A stretch of DNA of 64,000 nucleotides from NCBI GenBank assembly GCA_902729315.2, contig LR746276.1, positions 4,446,169 through 4,510,168 of the forward strand, in the 5' to 3' direction. Every line of letters starts with the position of its first letter. The first letter of the stretch is position 1. The translations under genes and the position numbers were made by a program. Under the pieces are notes generated by a model that was given only the letters and a program-made list of their open reading frames with translations, had not been told where the DNA came from and searched no databases. This DNA is from Spirodela intermedia (taxonomy: Eukaryota; Streptophyta; Magnoliopsida; Alismatales; Araceae). This document shows positions 36,601-48,784 of this stretch, one piece after another.

Positions 36601-38658
36601 AGAAAACTGTCAAGATCTGTTGGATGTGTACGATGAGGGGAAATTAAACAGAAAAAGATGGTGTCTTAGACGAAACTCTACTGATCCCATAAAAATAACG
36701 AGCAGTGCATCTCAGAGAGTAGATCATACATTGTGAATTATGATATTGGATATTGTTGCATTATGATATTTATATAACTCGTGAAAGTTTAATGCATCCC
36801 GAACACAGGAAAAATTGTCTCGTGATTTGTTTGATTGGCATAGAATTAACCCGAAGAGACGTCTATGTAGATTTCTTCATAACTTATTAGACGTTATAGT
36901 TATCGACTCAATTTGTTGCACTGATATTCACCTCCAATCCAGGACCCTCTTATAAGGACGGTTTTCCATTCAAACCGCTTGTGGCGGCGAAAGATGCCAT
37001 TGCCAAACAGAGAGGCTCACAGATAAGTCCAGCCTACGCCGATGAATGCCAGCATCCCGAGGCACTGGAACCTGCTGTGGTGCAAGGAACCATTGTTATT
37101 TGCAACTTCTCAGTTGGCTTCTTCAATGGGAGCTCAACGGTGACTTCTACCCTGAACACAGCCAAGGTACTGGGTTTCGCGGGCTTTATACTGGTGGCTA
37201 ACCCAATCCTCGGAGATTTCGTTGCCGAGCCACTACCCTTCACTATCCCCGGCATAATGATTCCCAAGGTTTCTGATGTCCAGGTAAATATAGTGAGAAA
37301 AGGCTTGATAATGCCTAGACATTAGTTCTTGTTTGGACCCCCCGCATCAAACTCACGCTAGAGTTCACGTACATCTTCAAAATGTTTGTAGATTCTGCTG
37401 GATTACTATGAAAAGACCACGTATCGAGATCCAGAAAGGACTGTGACTAGGTACGGTGGTAGGGCATCGATCGGCGAAGGAAGAATCGCTTCTTTCGACG
37501 AAGGAGCTCCCGTGGTGGCCAGGTTCTCATCAAGAGGGCCGGATGTCGTAGACCGTCAAATGAACGCAGTAGACGTTCTGAAGCCAGATATACTGGCCCC
37601 AGGGAGCCAAATTTGGGCGGCTTGGAGCCCTATTAGTGCCCTTGAACCCATACTACGAGGTGAGGCTTGTGAAGAATGTGGTTCAGATTAGCACTGAAAG
37701 TTCCCTGACCTATGTCTTTCGGTCAATTTACATTATCTGGTGATGAATTGAGAAAACTGTGCAGGTGAGGATTTTGCGCTGCTATCAGGTACAAGCATGG
37801 CAGCCCCTCACATAGCAGGAATCGCGGCCCTTATAAAGCAATTCAAGCCTACATGGGACCCTTCTGAGATCGCTTCTGCCATTTCCACCACAGCATCAGG
37901 TTACGATGGCAACGGAATCCCCATCATGTCCCAGGGATCAGATCCTCAAAGCCTATATCCCTCCACCCCCTTTGACCGTGGGGCAGGCCTTGTGAACCCT
38001 TCCAGAGCTCTCAATCCAGGATTGGTCTTCCCTTCAGGTACAACGAACTAGGCTACATGACAGACCTCCTTCATTCAAATTCGATTTAGGCAAATGTTGA
38101 TCTTCCTAGAAATAATTTATCCTCAACTTTACTTGCCTTTGCCTCCGAACAGTCACGTAGCTCATTTCATCAAATAGCCTAAGAACCGCCCCTGTAAAAT
38201 TTAAATCGGAAGAAACGATGTCACTAGCATGGAATAATGTTGCAGGGTTCAAGGACTACATTAGCTTCTTATGCTCCTCACCCAGCGTGGACCGGGAGAT
38301 GGTGAAGAGCACCACCAACAGAGCTTGTGGCAGCCCCGAGTCGTCTCCGGCAGACTTGAATCTTCCCTCAATAACAATTGCTTCTCTGAGAGGACTCCAA
38401 ATGGTGAGACGAAGAGTCAAGAATATGGGCGACGTGCCGGAGACGTACTTGAGTTCTGTGCGTCAGCCGAGAGGGGTCCGCGTTTATCTCAAGCCTTCGT
38501 TGTTCACAATACAGCCGCAGGGAACCCAAGACATACAGATCGAGCTTAAAGTGACGGAGGCGTTAGAAGGGTTCAGTTTTGGTGAGATTGTTCTTGTCGG
38601 AAGTTTGGATCACATTGTCAGGTTACCCATGTCCATCTTTCCTGTTGCAGTAATCTAA
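33665..38658 (+). CDS. Subtilisin-like serine protease, SBT2-type (S8A), ten exons
   Basis: Exons 33665-33888, 33960-34104, 34713-35104, 35206-35301, 35434-35503, 35943-36225, 36943-37283, 37392-37659, 37765-38037 and 38246-38658 keep one frame for 834 residues, the usual SBT2 size. A hydrophobic N-terminus (about 22-37, [11 protein letters not shown]) suggests secretion. An inhibitor I9 prodomain follows ('IYLVHVEG', '[11 protein letters not shown]'). The catalytic set is complete: Asp178 (GIIDTGI), His252 (GHGTHVAS), oxyanion Asn358 (AGGNKGP) and Ser617 (GTSMAAPH). A protease-associated insert lies between about 390 and 560, and an Fn3-like C-terminal domain from about 700. SBT2 proteases include ALE1, which acts in embryo cuticle formation; the substrate here is unknown. 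Introns 4 and 6 appear to use GC rather than GT donors; a GT alternative exists for intron 6 (exon end 36216). An in-frame ATG at 33581 would add 28 residues before the signal peptide and is less likely. Confidence 0.92.
35302..35433 (+). other. Candidate GC-AG intron or exitron within the subtilase
   Basis: The family-conserved junction MAPRAR | IAVYKA requires removal of 132 bases that start GCATGA and end TTGAACAG. No GT donor gives the right frame. The segment is a multiple of three with no in-frame stop, so retention would insert 44 residues without breaking the protein. Confidence 0.7.
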
Positions 38659-39842
38659 GCCGCAGTTATTGTTGTTGTCTCCTACTTTTGTGTCTCACAT
38701 ATTAAAAAGGAAAAACACTGCAAAATAGACCAGTATGTCCAGATAATCATGGTGGAAAATCCCTAAATATGGTTTGGTTTCACTGAGCTGTAGAATCGTT
38801 ACGACAGATTCATAGCCATTGTTGGGTCTCGAGCGTGCTGCTGTATTGGTATATCATATTTTCTGCGACAGTAGCTGAACAAGTTCTTAGTGATTTTGAC
38901 GGTCTGTTCGATAACCACATATGATAGGTATTCCAACTTTATCCTAGATCCCCTATCTCTAGGTAAACACTTATTATTATGCTTGATTATTTTTTGGGTT
39001 CATTGGTAGAAAATATAATGTGGTTTTCAAATTGAAAGGATTAAGATTTCATATTGGAGAAAATTTATTCCCATTTTGAACTTACTTAATTTCCGACAAA
39101 GACCTAAATTTCCTCAATTATTCAAAACTGTATTAGGTTTGATTCGGTAAAATCTCACACATATTTCAACTTGAACAGACATATTCGTGTTACAATTTTA
39201 GTTACATAAAATATGTAAGTACGCTTGAAACTCTATACGAATTATCTTCATTTATTGCCCTTTATCTCATAACTTGGTGCTTATGTCTTCTCTCTGAAAC
39301 TTTTTCCCTATAACTATAATTTAAAATTTAACATTTAAACATGTATGTGGTCGCTATAACTTTGTATACACGTATTTACAGTTTCTCAAGGTAACTATTT
39401 GCTCGTAATATTTTTCATGCAAGTATCTATATAAGTTAGGATGCGTCAGAATTGTAATGAACCCATATTTAGTTGGCTGAAAACAGAGGCTCGAGAAGAT
39501 TGATTCCTTTAGTTTAGAACTATCCACATCTATCTTATTTTGAAGAGAGAGAAATGAACAAATCAGGTCCTGAGAAATTTTGATGTAAAAATCAACCAGA
39601 AAAAATAGGAGATTGAGTTCTCAAGTAGATAAAAGTTTTCCACATGGGAGAGGAGTATGATGAGCATCCTAATCCTAGTTCTTCTAAGAATTGTGAAGGT
39701 ACTAAAGGGAAAGGCTTAGAAGCCAAAGAAAAGATTGATGATAATGAGTAATAATATAGGGATGAAAGGGTAGCAGGTGCTAATTGTCCAAATCTGAGCA
39801 CGAGCTCATCAATAAAGTAACCAATTAAGAAATGGTAGAACT
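38659..39842. other. Subtilase 3' flank and AT-rich spacer
   Basis: The 3' UTR of the subtilase is expected in the first few hundred bases. Beyond that nothing is recognised up to the start of the foldback element. Confidence 0.5.
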
Positions 39843-42526
39843 GATAGCATACTAATTATGTTAATTTATATGGGTATTTATGCACATTTTATATTATTAT
39901 AATTATGATATTATTTAAATATTATAATTTTGTGCACTTATAATGAAATTGGATTTTTTAATGATTATTTATTTTCTCACATTTTTATTTTCAGTTTTAA
40001 TATCAGTGCCTTGACACATGAGTATTTCAATTATAAATTATAATCTATTTTATTGTTATGATTTATTATGTGTCTCCTAAGACCTAAGTCAAATCAAGTA
40101 TAAATGAGTCTAAATTTAGCAAGTTGATTTTCCCTCTATGTTTAATTTATTATATTTTTTATTTGAGGGGTAATGGGCATTGTTTTTAGAATCGTTTAAT
40201 GAGGAGGCCCACCAGGAAGTAAGGAGGTGCTCCCCTTCAAATTAAGGAAACTGCCCACTTAAGGTGAGTGGTTTGTTCCTTCTTTAATTTGGGGGGGGAG
40301 GGGGCAAAGGGGGTTATGTGCCCCTCTCAAATGTAACGAATGACTTCTCTTATTGATCCAGATAAGGATAACAGGTTGACCTAGGAGGTGAGATCATCCC
40401 TTCCACCATCATTTCATCCTCTTTAAGTCTTATTTGAACCCTTAAGTCATCAAAGTAGATCAAAGATGAGGTAGGCTAGATTTAGAATAGAAGTAGTTAT
40501 GATTCCTCATCGTATTGAACTTGTGAGTGACACAATTGATCTAGGGAGAGGAACTATAGTAGAATAGCTTTCAGACCTATCTTGGATCTCCTAATCATCT
40601 TTTGACCCAGTCACTAGAATCATCCTTGATTAGACAACTCCTTGTAGATCAACCTGAATTTTTCGTTATCTTAGTTATTATGTTGGAAATTCAGGTTATA
40701 AATTATTATTTTTTCATCAGCCTTAATGTCCATGATTTAGGACAATAAAAAAATTGATGTCATTATAGACTGAATTTCCAAGAAGATAACTAATTTTGAT
40801 TCGTCCTAAATCACTACTACTAAGGCTGATAAAAAAATAACAATTTATAAACTGAATTTTCAGCAAGATGTATGGTGAAAAATTTAGGTTGAGCCATAGG
40901 GAGTTGTCTAATTAAAGATGATTCTAATGAAGAGTTCTATTGGTTGAGATTGAAGAAGAACAAGGTGAAAGTGATAGAAGGAGTTGACTTTGGAAAATAA
41001 GAGGGAGATTAGATGAATCTCACCTTGATGATTTTTCAATCACCAAAGGAGAGATAATAAGGTAGGAAACATATAATAATCACAAGATGGAGGGTTTTGA
41101 TAATCTAGATAAAGATAAATATAATTTACTCCTATCTCTACCTAATCGTGCCTCTCTCTTCTCTACCTTAATCTCTTGATCAACTTTGATGAATCAAAGG
41201 GTCAAAAGATGATTAGGGGATCTAAAATAAGTCTGAAAGTTATTATACTATGATTCCTCTCCCTAGGCTAATTTTGTGTCACTCACAAAGTCAATAGGAT
41301 GAGGAGCCCTAACTACTCCTATTCTAAATCTAGTCTACCCCCTTTTTACTCTACTTTAAATTGTGGTCAACTTTGATGGCTAAGAGTTAAGACAAGACTA
41401 AAAGAGGAAAAAAATGAAGGTGGAAGGGATGATCTCTCCTCCTAGGTCAGCCTATTATCCTCCTAGGGATCAATAGGAGAACATGATTATATTATTCCTC
41501 TTGAATCACTTGGTCTCACTCCAAGATTCCACAAGAGCAGAAAATATCATAAAACGAAATTTCATTCATCAAAGTAAAATATAATATATCATTAACTAAC
41601 CAGATACATGAAATATCCATTTTGTATGTTTTTTGGAGTACTCAAATGGATCCTTCCTTGGAGTATCAAGTGATGACTCAAGGATAAAGTTCTTGAAAAT
41701 CTCATCTTCTCTCTCTTGACTACCCCTCTCTAATGCAAAGAATGACCTCTCTCTCTTCAAAAGATATATCCATTTATCTTCATGAAGAGTAAATCTCAGT
41801 CCTTGATGCACATCTCGTAGATTAATCTCTACCGCTGTAGAGAGGTAAGAAGTGGGCGGTGCCTCTTAGGGTTGTGGGATCTTCAATGCCTTGATTTGAT
41901 CACATCCCCTGATGTTGAATGGTTGAGATTGAGTCTTGAGGAATTGATCCTGGTAGGGGGAGTCGCGGTTGATCAGGTGGTGCCACATACCCCTCCCCCC
42001 CTCCCAATTAAGGAACAAATCGCCCACCTTAAAGGGGGCAGTTTACTTAATGTGAGGGAGGAGCCTCCTTAAATGATGTGTGCTGTCCAACTGGCCCATG
42101 GGCCTGGTATGACCTGAAGTATAATATTAAAATAACTCCCATTACCCCTTAAATAAATAAATATAATAAATTAAGCATAAAGGGAAAATCAACTTGCTAA
42201 ATTTAGACTCATTTATACATGATCTGACTAGGACTTAGAAGACATAATAGATCACAAGTCAAATAGATTATGATTTATAATTCAAATATTCATAATTCAA
42301 GGCACATATGAAAATTGAAAATCAAAAATTGAGAAAATAAATAATCACTAAAAATACTCTACTTCATTATAAGTGCACAAAATTGGTTTCTTATGCCTTA
42401 AATTCAATCATCAATACAAAAAAGCATAATCCATACTATAAATGTAATAATATGCTAATTATAATCATATAAACATCTAAATTGTGCATAATAGCCCATA
42501 TAAATTAATAGAATTAGCATGTTATT
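39843..42526. mobile_element. 2.7-kb foldback (long inverted-repeat) element
   Basis: Two arms are inverted copies of each other along nearly their whole length. Left arm 39843 to about 40770; right arm about 40790 to 42526. Matching blocks include: outer ends ('TTAATTTATATGGG' near 39860 against 'CCCATATAAATTAA' near 42495); GC-rich blocks (40190-40325 against 41960-42075); 'GACCTAGGAGG' and 'GAGATCATCCCTTCCACC' (40380-40420 against 41420-41460); and the innermost palindrome ('CATCAGCCTTA...GATTTAGGAC' near 40717-40745 against 'GTCCTAAATCA...TAAGGCTGAT' near 40801-40830). The right arm is longer because of extra segments near 40930-41180 and about 41480-41960. No transposase frame is visible, so it would be non-autonomous. 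No target-site duplication was identified. A transcript through it would fold into a long hairpin. Confidence 0.85.
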
Positions 42527-42677
42527 AAGAACAAGTATAAATAAAACATGAAAAACTATGTTTGGGCTTGAAACTCAACAATGATTTGTTTCCAAAGAAA
42601 TAACTTTTAAGCTGCAGATGAAAGAAAAGAGGTATGTATTAGGAGACATGAATACCTAGAACTAGTTGTTTGGTCAA

Positions 42678-42869
42678 TGTTGTAGGGATATGTCTATTAT
42701 ACTGTCCATATACCTTAAGCTTTTTGTAGTTATATGTCTGTGTCTAGAACCTTCAAAGTGTCTAATATTTGTATGTTAATTTTTTCTTCTATCAAATAAG
42801 AGAGGTTTTTCTCTCCATGGGCATTGTGGTTACTTGTCAGCACACCATATCATATTCAAATCTTCTACA
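42678..42869 (+). repeat. 5' LTR of copia element 2
   Basis: Begins TGTTGTAGGG and ends TCTTCTACA. It aligns with 47161-47374 but lacks about 20 bp present there (around ATATAAATACAAGACC). Confidence 0.85.
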
Positions 42870-42881
42870 TGGTAGTATAGC
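42870..42881 (+). other. Primer-binding site of copia element 2
   Basis: TGGTAGTATAGC directly follows the 5' LTR and matches most bases of the initiator-tRNA-Met primer site TGGTATCAGAGC. Confidence 0.65.
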
Positions 42882-45800
42882 AAATCCAAGTGCAATCACT
42901 CCTTTCCTTCCTTCCATAGTGTTCAATTCTCCGAAAATTATAGTTCATGTATCGTTTTTCCTTAGTCTCCATTGAGATCTATTGAGAAAATACCAAATCT
43001 GGTGAATCTGACTGTTTTCTTGAAATGTCAAATGTGGGAGATATTTCTCCATATGTGAGAGATCCTCCTTCCATGAGGGATTCTAACATTGGTCCCAATG
43101 TTCTACAACTACTAATAGAACTCAATTTGATACTTTCAAATATCAAATTCACTTGATATAATTTGATATAATGGTCAGAATATGTTCAAGAGGTTCTAAC
43201 TAGGAGATGAATATTACATTATCTAAAAGAGGGGAAACCAAATCCCTTGTCTCATTATACCATAGATAGAGAGGAGGATGCACTATGTTTCCCTAAATTA
43301 GTTGAGATTTTTTCTTTTTTGCAACTTTTAAAGATTTGTGGGAAACAATTCACATGAAATTCTCACAAAAGAATAATAAGGCTCATATATATGAACTAGA
43401 GACAAAATCCACATTTATAATGTAAGGAAATAAATTTGTGATGAAATATTACCTAACTCGACACATAAAACCTAAGGAGATTATTATTGTATGAAGTTTT
43501 ATATATTTTTTTTAGGACCTCACTCTATTTCTGATTGTTAGACAACAAATTTTGAGCCATCAAAGGAAGTATGATCTAGATAATGTTATTTCAATCATTT
43601 TGAATGAGAAACACTGTTAGAAATTAATGTTATCAATCATGAGGTTGATAATCCTACATCTATGATTAAATAGGGTGAAAATATAAAGAAAGCCACATAT
43701 CAAATTTGATATCCTCAACTCAATCAAAGAAAAACTCGAAAGGTATATTTTCAGGATAACCTATGATGCACATACTATAGGAAACCTCATCACATTAGAG
43801 ATCTATGTTATAAACTTCATGGTAGACTACAATGTTTCACCATTCAAAAATATAGAAATAAAGCATATTTGACAACAAAATTACCTACCAATCAAAATTT
43901 CAATCAGCCATTAGAACCATCACTCATTAAATAAGCCTAATAGGTTTTATTACTCACATGGAATTGGTACATTTAGATATATTTCTAACAATTGAGTAGT
44001 GGACTCAACTGCAATGAACCATATGATAAATTCTTAATATCATTTTATTACATACAATCTTTGTCCTAGTGACAGAAAAGTATCTACTACAAGCAAATCT
44101 TTTCTAATAGATGCTGGTATAGGAGACCTTAAACTTGAACTCATTTAAATCCTTATTAACATCCTCTATGACTCAAAATTATTTACAAATCTCATATCTA
44201 TTAAGAAACATGTGAAAGATTCACTTTACAATGTCAATTTTGATGAAAATATTTGTGTGATATTTGATAAAGGACATTATTGGAGGATTGGAGTTGTTAG
44301 AGAACATGGACTCTATTTTCTAAGAGTGCTGAGCCAAATATACCTAGTGAAAGTAGATCAACACTTAGAGCCTCTAGAAGATCTCCTTAAATGTGGTTAC
44401 TCCAATAAAGAATGAGAGTTCCTTCAACACTCTAAAAATATTATTTCCTTATTTGTTTCAAAAGGTGTCCTTAGACACCCTTAAGAGTGACATGTGTGAT
44501 TTCTCTAAACACACACTTACTTCCTTTCAAACTCAAGGAGAAATGAGTGAGATTCATTTCTTTTGTATTCATAATAACCTTTGGAAACTGTTTAGTGACA
44601 TTCACGGAAATAAGTAATTTGTCACCTTTGTAGATAATTGTACATAATGTATGTGGGTGTTTCTTATAAAGAAGAAGTCTAATGTGTGTGAAACTTTTAT
44701 AACTTTTTATGTCATGATTAAAAATTAGTTTGACACCATTATAAAGAAGTTCAAGTCCAATAATGCTAGCAAATACGTTAGCCAAAGTCTAAATTCTTAT
44801 TTCCAATTAGAGGGTATCATGCATGAATCTTCTTGTGTATATACTCCACAGTAAAATGGCTTAGCTGAGAAGAAAAATCAACATATTTTAGAGGTAACTA
44901 AATCAATTTTATTTCAAAGTAATGTACCAAAAAAGTTAAGGTGAGACTAACCTAATAACTACATATCTCATCAATTGATTGCCTTTTAGAACCTTAGGCT
45001 TCAATAGTCCTTTAAATTCATTGGTAGTCCACTTTGTACACCATCAAACTAAAATCATGTTAAGACCCAAGATATTTGGTTGTGTTTCCTTTGTTCATCA
45101 TCACAATTAGACCAAAGGCAAACTAGCACCACAATTACTTAAATGCATATTCTTTGAGGGTAAGATGTTATCACTCTCTCACTCAAAAATTATTTACATC
45201 AATGGATGTTACATTTCATGAATCAAAACCTTAGTTGAAAAACTCTTCATCCAATGATAAAAATTTATTTTTTACAGATTATATTGATCATCATGTAGAG
45301 TATTTAATTCCACCATCCTTAGGTAATAAGTTTATTCTCACTTTAGTCCCTAAAAAATCTTGGTTTATTCTAGATCCACTTCTTGAAAAACTCAAGTAAA
45401 GTCTACTCTAGGAGAGGAGAAATTCAAGACTCGACAAAAATCCAAGATTTTGATTTGACCTTAGAAAATATCTAGAATTCCACATCTACTTCATCTAATG
45501 ATCAAGACATTTTACATCGTAATTCACATTTCATTCCTTTAAGAAAACCAATATAAGAGTGCACCAAGAAACCTTTGTACCCATCAGCCAATTTTTTTAT
45601 CTTATCAAAGAAACTCTCTACCCTATCATCATTTCTTGTCTCCTTAGATATTGTTACCATCTCAAAAAATGTCTTAGATGTTCTATCCAATAGGGAGTGA
45701 AAACAAGCTATTGATGATGAAATCATCTAATGAAAATCAAAGGATTAGAAGATGGTTGGTTATAAATAGATGTCTATGGTGAAATATAATAATGACTCAA

Positions 45801-47160
45801 TTGAAAGATAGTAGCTAAAGGCTATACACAAGTTTATAATCAATTAGCAAGAAACTTTTTCACTTGTGGTAAAAATGAATATTGTTAGATTTTTATTCTC
45901 TTTAATAACAATTTTCAGTTAGGATATTGAACGTTGTGATATTAAAAATACTTTCTTACATGGTGACCTAGCTGAAAAAGTTTATTATGACTCCTCTACC
46001 AAGATACTAGGGTCAGCATTCAACAAATATTTTTTTTAAATTAAATAATTCTCATTATGGACTCACACAATCACACTAGCATGGTTTGAACATTTTACAA
46101 TAGTAATGAAAAAATTAAACTATAATTAGAGTAATGGTGATGATACCTTATTTTTTAAATACTATATTTTAAGAGAAGTTACAGTTCTATTAGTTTATGT
46201 CAATGATATTATGATCACATGAAATGATGATGCAGAAACACATAGTCTGAGTCATTGTTTGGCTAAATAATTTGATATCAAGACATTAAGATAACTCTAA
46301 TAATTTTTTAGAATTGAAGTTGCTCACTCTTCTAAAATTATTTTCATCTCGTAACATATGTACCTAATAGATTTGTTCATAGAAATGGAAAAAATCTATC
46401 TATAAACCAGCCAGTAAACCTATTGATCAAAATTATAAACTATGCACGATAGAAGAAGAAATTCTTATTAACCATGAGATATATCAACATCTCATTAGTT
46501 GACTACTTTATCTAACAGATACTCAACTAGATATCACATACACAATAGGTATATTAAGTCAATTTATGCATCAGCTAGAAGAATCTCATTTACATGCAGC
46601 CTATCGAGTGTTACATTACTTGAAAGGCACACTCAGTAATGGAATTCTCTTCAAACAAAGTGAGAAAGTAGAAGTTAAAATATTTACAAATATTTATTAT
46701 TCAAGATTAACAATTGATTGAAGATCAACTTTTAGACATCTCACATTTATTTGAGAAAACCTTGTTACTTGAAGAAGGAAAAAACAGAATGTGGTTGCTC
46801 GTTCAAGTGTTGAAGTTGAATTCAAGACACTTACCAGAGGTGTATGCGAATTACTCTAGGTGAAGAACTTATTTCATGAGCTAAAATTCTCTCTAATTGG
46901 TATTATGAAGCTTCATTGTGACAATAAGTCAATAATTAATCTTGTGCATAATCTGATATAGTATGATCATACCAAACATGTGGAGGTTGACAATCATTTT
47001 ATCAAAGAAAATCTTGAGGTAAATTTAATTTGTATGTCATACATCTTGACACACAATCAATTGCTAGATATGCTTACTAGAGGCATCTCGAGTGCACAAC
47101 TATAGAAAATTATTCTCAAGTTGGGAATAGATGACATCCACTTACCAACTTGAGGGTGAA

Positions 47161-47374
47161 TGTTATTGTGATGTGTTTAATATATTGTCCAATATACCTT
47201 AAGTTTTTTATAGTGATATGTATTTGTGTCTAAAATCTTGCAAGGGTTTGATATAAATACAAGACCTCCTTTGTATGTGAGTTTTTTCATTTATCAAATA
47301 AGAGAAGTTTTTCCTCTCCACTAGAGTGTTGTGGTTACCTATCAAAGGACAGGATCAAATTCAAATCTTCTATT
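47161..47374 (+). repeat. 3' LTR of copia element 2 (first copy)
   Basis: Begins TGTTATTGTG and ends TCTTCTATT; the terminal CA has decayed. It is followed at once by the GTCAA target-site duplication. Confidence 0.85.
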
Positions 47375-47969
47375 GTCAACTAATAAGTTTCGAGAGAAGT
47401 TACAGTTCTATTAGTTTATGTCAATGATATTATGATCACAAGAAATGATGAAGTGAAAAAACATAACCTGGGCCATTGTTTAGCTAAAAAAAATAGATAT
47501 CAAGACATTAAGACGACTCTCATATTTTTTGGGAATTAAAGTTGCTCACTCTTCTAAAAAATTATTTTCATCTCTTAATGCAAAAATATAATTCATTTGT
47601 TGATAGAAATATAAAAATCTGTATGTAAACCAGCCAATACACCTACTAATCCAAGTCACAAACTATGTATGGTAGAGGAAGAAACTTTTATTAACCGTGA
47701 GATACATCAACATCTCATTGGCTAACTACTTTATCTAACAATACTCAACTAGATATCTCATAAACAGTGGGTATATTAAGTCAATGTACGTATCAGCTAA
47801 AAGAATCTCATTTACATGTAGCCTATCAAGAGTTACATTACTAGAAAGGCACACCAAGTAATAGAGTTCTCGTCAAACAAAGTGGGAAGGTAGAAGTTTA
47901 CAAATATTTATTATTCAATATCAACAATTGATCGAAGATCAACTTTTAAACATCTCACATTTATTGGAG

Positions 47970-48225
47970 GTAACTTTTTTTTTAAGTTTTTCTACTTTGA
48001 CTGAGCTTTTCAAAAGTCACCCTCTTGGTACTTACATCCCCAAATACATCGGCTTGATAGCTGTCTTGGGCTACACTACTTAAGAGGTCACCTATCTTAG
48101 TACTTCACACTCTCAAGTACTCAAACATCACATCATATTTTTTGGGATGGGGGTGATTCTTAGTACTTGGTTGGAGCACGTGTAACTATGTAGTTTTTCT
48201 TTTTACTTCGTGAGGACTCACCCAC
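47970..48225. mobile_element. 256-bp insertion with near-perfect 9-bp target duplication
   Basis: Absent from the otherwise parallel sequence at 46740-46780. It is flanked by TTATTGGAG (47961-47969) and TTATTAGAG (48226-48234), eight of nine bases alike. A 9-bp duplication is characteristic of Mutator-like elements, but no clear terminal inverted repeat is visible, so the class is unsure. Confidence 0.6.
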
Positions 48226-48637
48226 TTATTAGAGCCAACCTAGTTACTCAAAGAATTAAAAAATAGAATGTAATTTCTCACTCAAGTGTTGAAGCTGAAT
48301 TCAAGACATTTGCCCAAGGTGTATGCAAGTTACTCTAGGTAAAGAATTTATTTCATGAGCTGAAAATCTCTCTAACTAGTCTTATGAGGCTTCATTGTGA
48401 CAATGAGTCAATAATTAATCTTGTACATGATATGATATAGCATGATCATACCAAACATATGGATGTTGATCATCATTTTATCGAAGAAATGCTTGAGGTA
48501 AATTTGATTTGTATGTCATACATCTCAACACACAATCAATTGGTAGATATGCTTACTAGAGGTATCTCAAACACAACTATAAAAAATTATTCCCAAGTTG
48601 GGAATGAATGATATTCACTTACCAACTTGAGGAGGAA

Positions 48638-48767
48638 TGTTATTGTGATGTGTCTAATATATTGTCTAATATACCTTAAGTTTTTTATACTGATATGTAT
48701 TTGTGTCTAGAATCTTGCAAGGGTTTGATATAAATACAAGACCTCACCTCTTTTGTAATATTCTATT
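48638..48767 (+). repeat. Third LTR copy of copia element 2, internally deleted
   Basis: Begins TGTTATTGTG after a better-preserved polypurine tract (CTTGAGGAGGAA) and ends TTCTATT before GTCAA. About 85 bp are missing between ...ACAAGACCTCACCTC and the end, relative to 47161-47374. Confidence 0.85.
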
Positions 48768-48784
48768 GTCAACTGATAAGTTTC

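Larger units (their letters stand above)
42678..47374 (+). mobile_element. Ty1/copia LTR retrotransposon 2 with GTCAA target-site duplication, coding-dead
   Basis: The LTRs are flanked by the same 5 bp, GTCAA, at 42673-42677 and 47375-47379. A primer site follows the 5' LTR. Plus-strand domain traces in copia order: gag zinc knuckle with decayed second Cys (43767-43828); protease block 'VVDSTAMNHM' (about 43995-44025); integrase with 'FKSNNASKYVS', 'HESSCVYTPQ' and 'NGLAEKKNQHILE' (about 44745-44900); RT with YVND in place of YVDD (46196-46207); RNase H ending near 47100; polypurine-like CTTGAGGGTGAA before the 3' LTR. Stops and frameshifts are frequent throughout, so it is dead. The flanking duplication proves it is a genuine single insertion. 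Confidence 0.92.
46172..48784 (+). repeat. Tandem duplication of the 3' third of copia element 2
   Basis: Unit 1 is 46172-47391 and unit 2 is 47392-48784. Both carry the RT block with the same YVND change, the RNase H region, the polypurine tract, an LTR, the GTCAA flank and the next bases ATAAGTTTC. Because unit 2 includes host flank beyond the LTR, this is a duplication after insertion, not a second insertion. Unit 2 differs by a 256-bp insertion and by about 85 bp missing from its LTR. Confidence 0.88.

Noticed and set aside
39843-42526. Foldback considered as an LTR pair or a CRISPR-like array
   Set aside because: The copies are inverted rather than direct, and there are no regular spacers; this is plant nuclear DNA.
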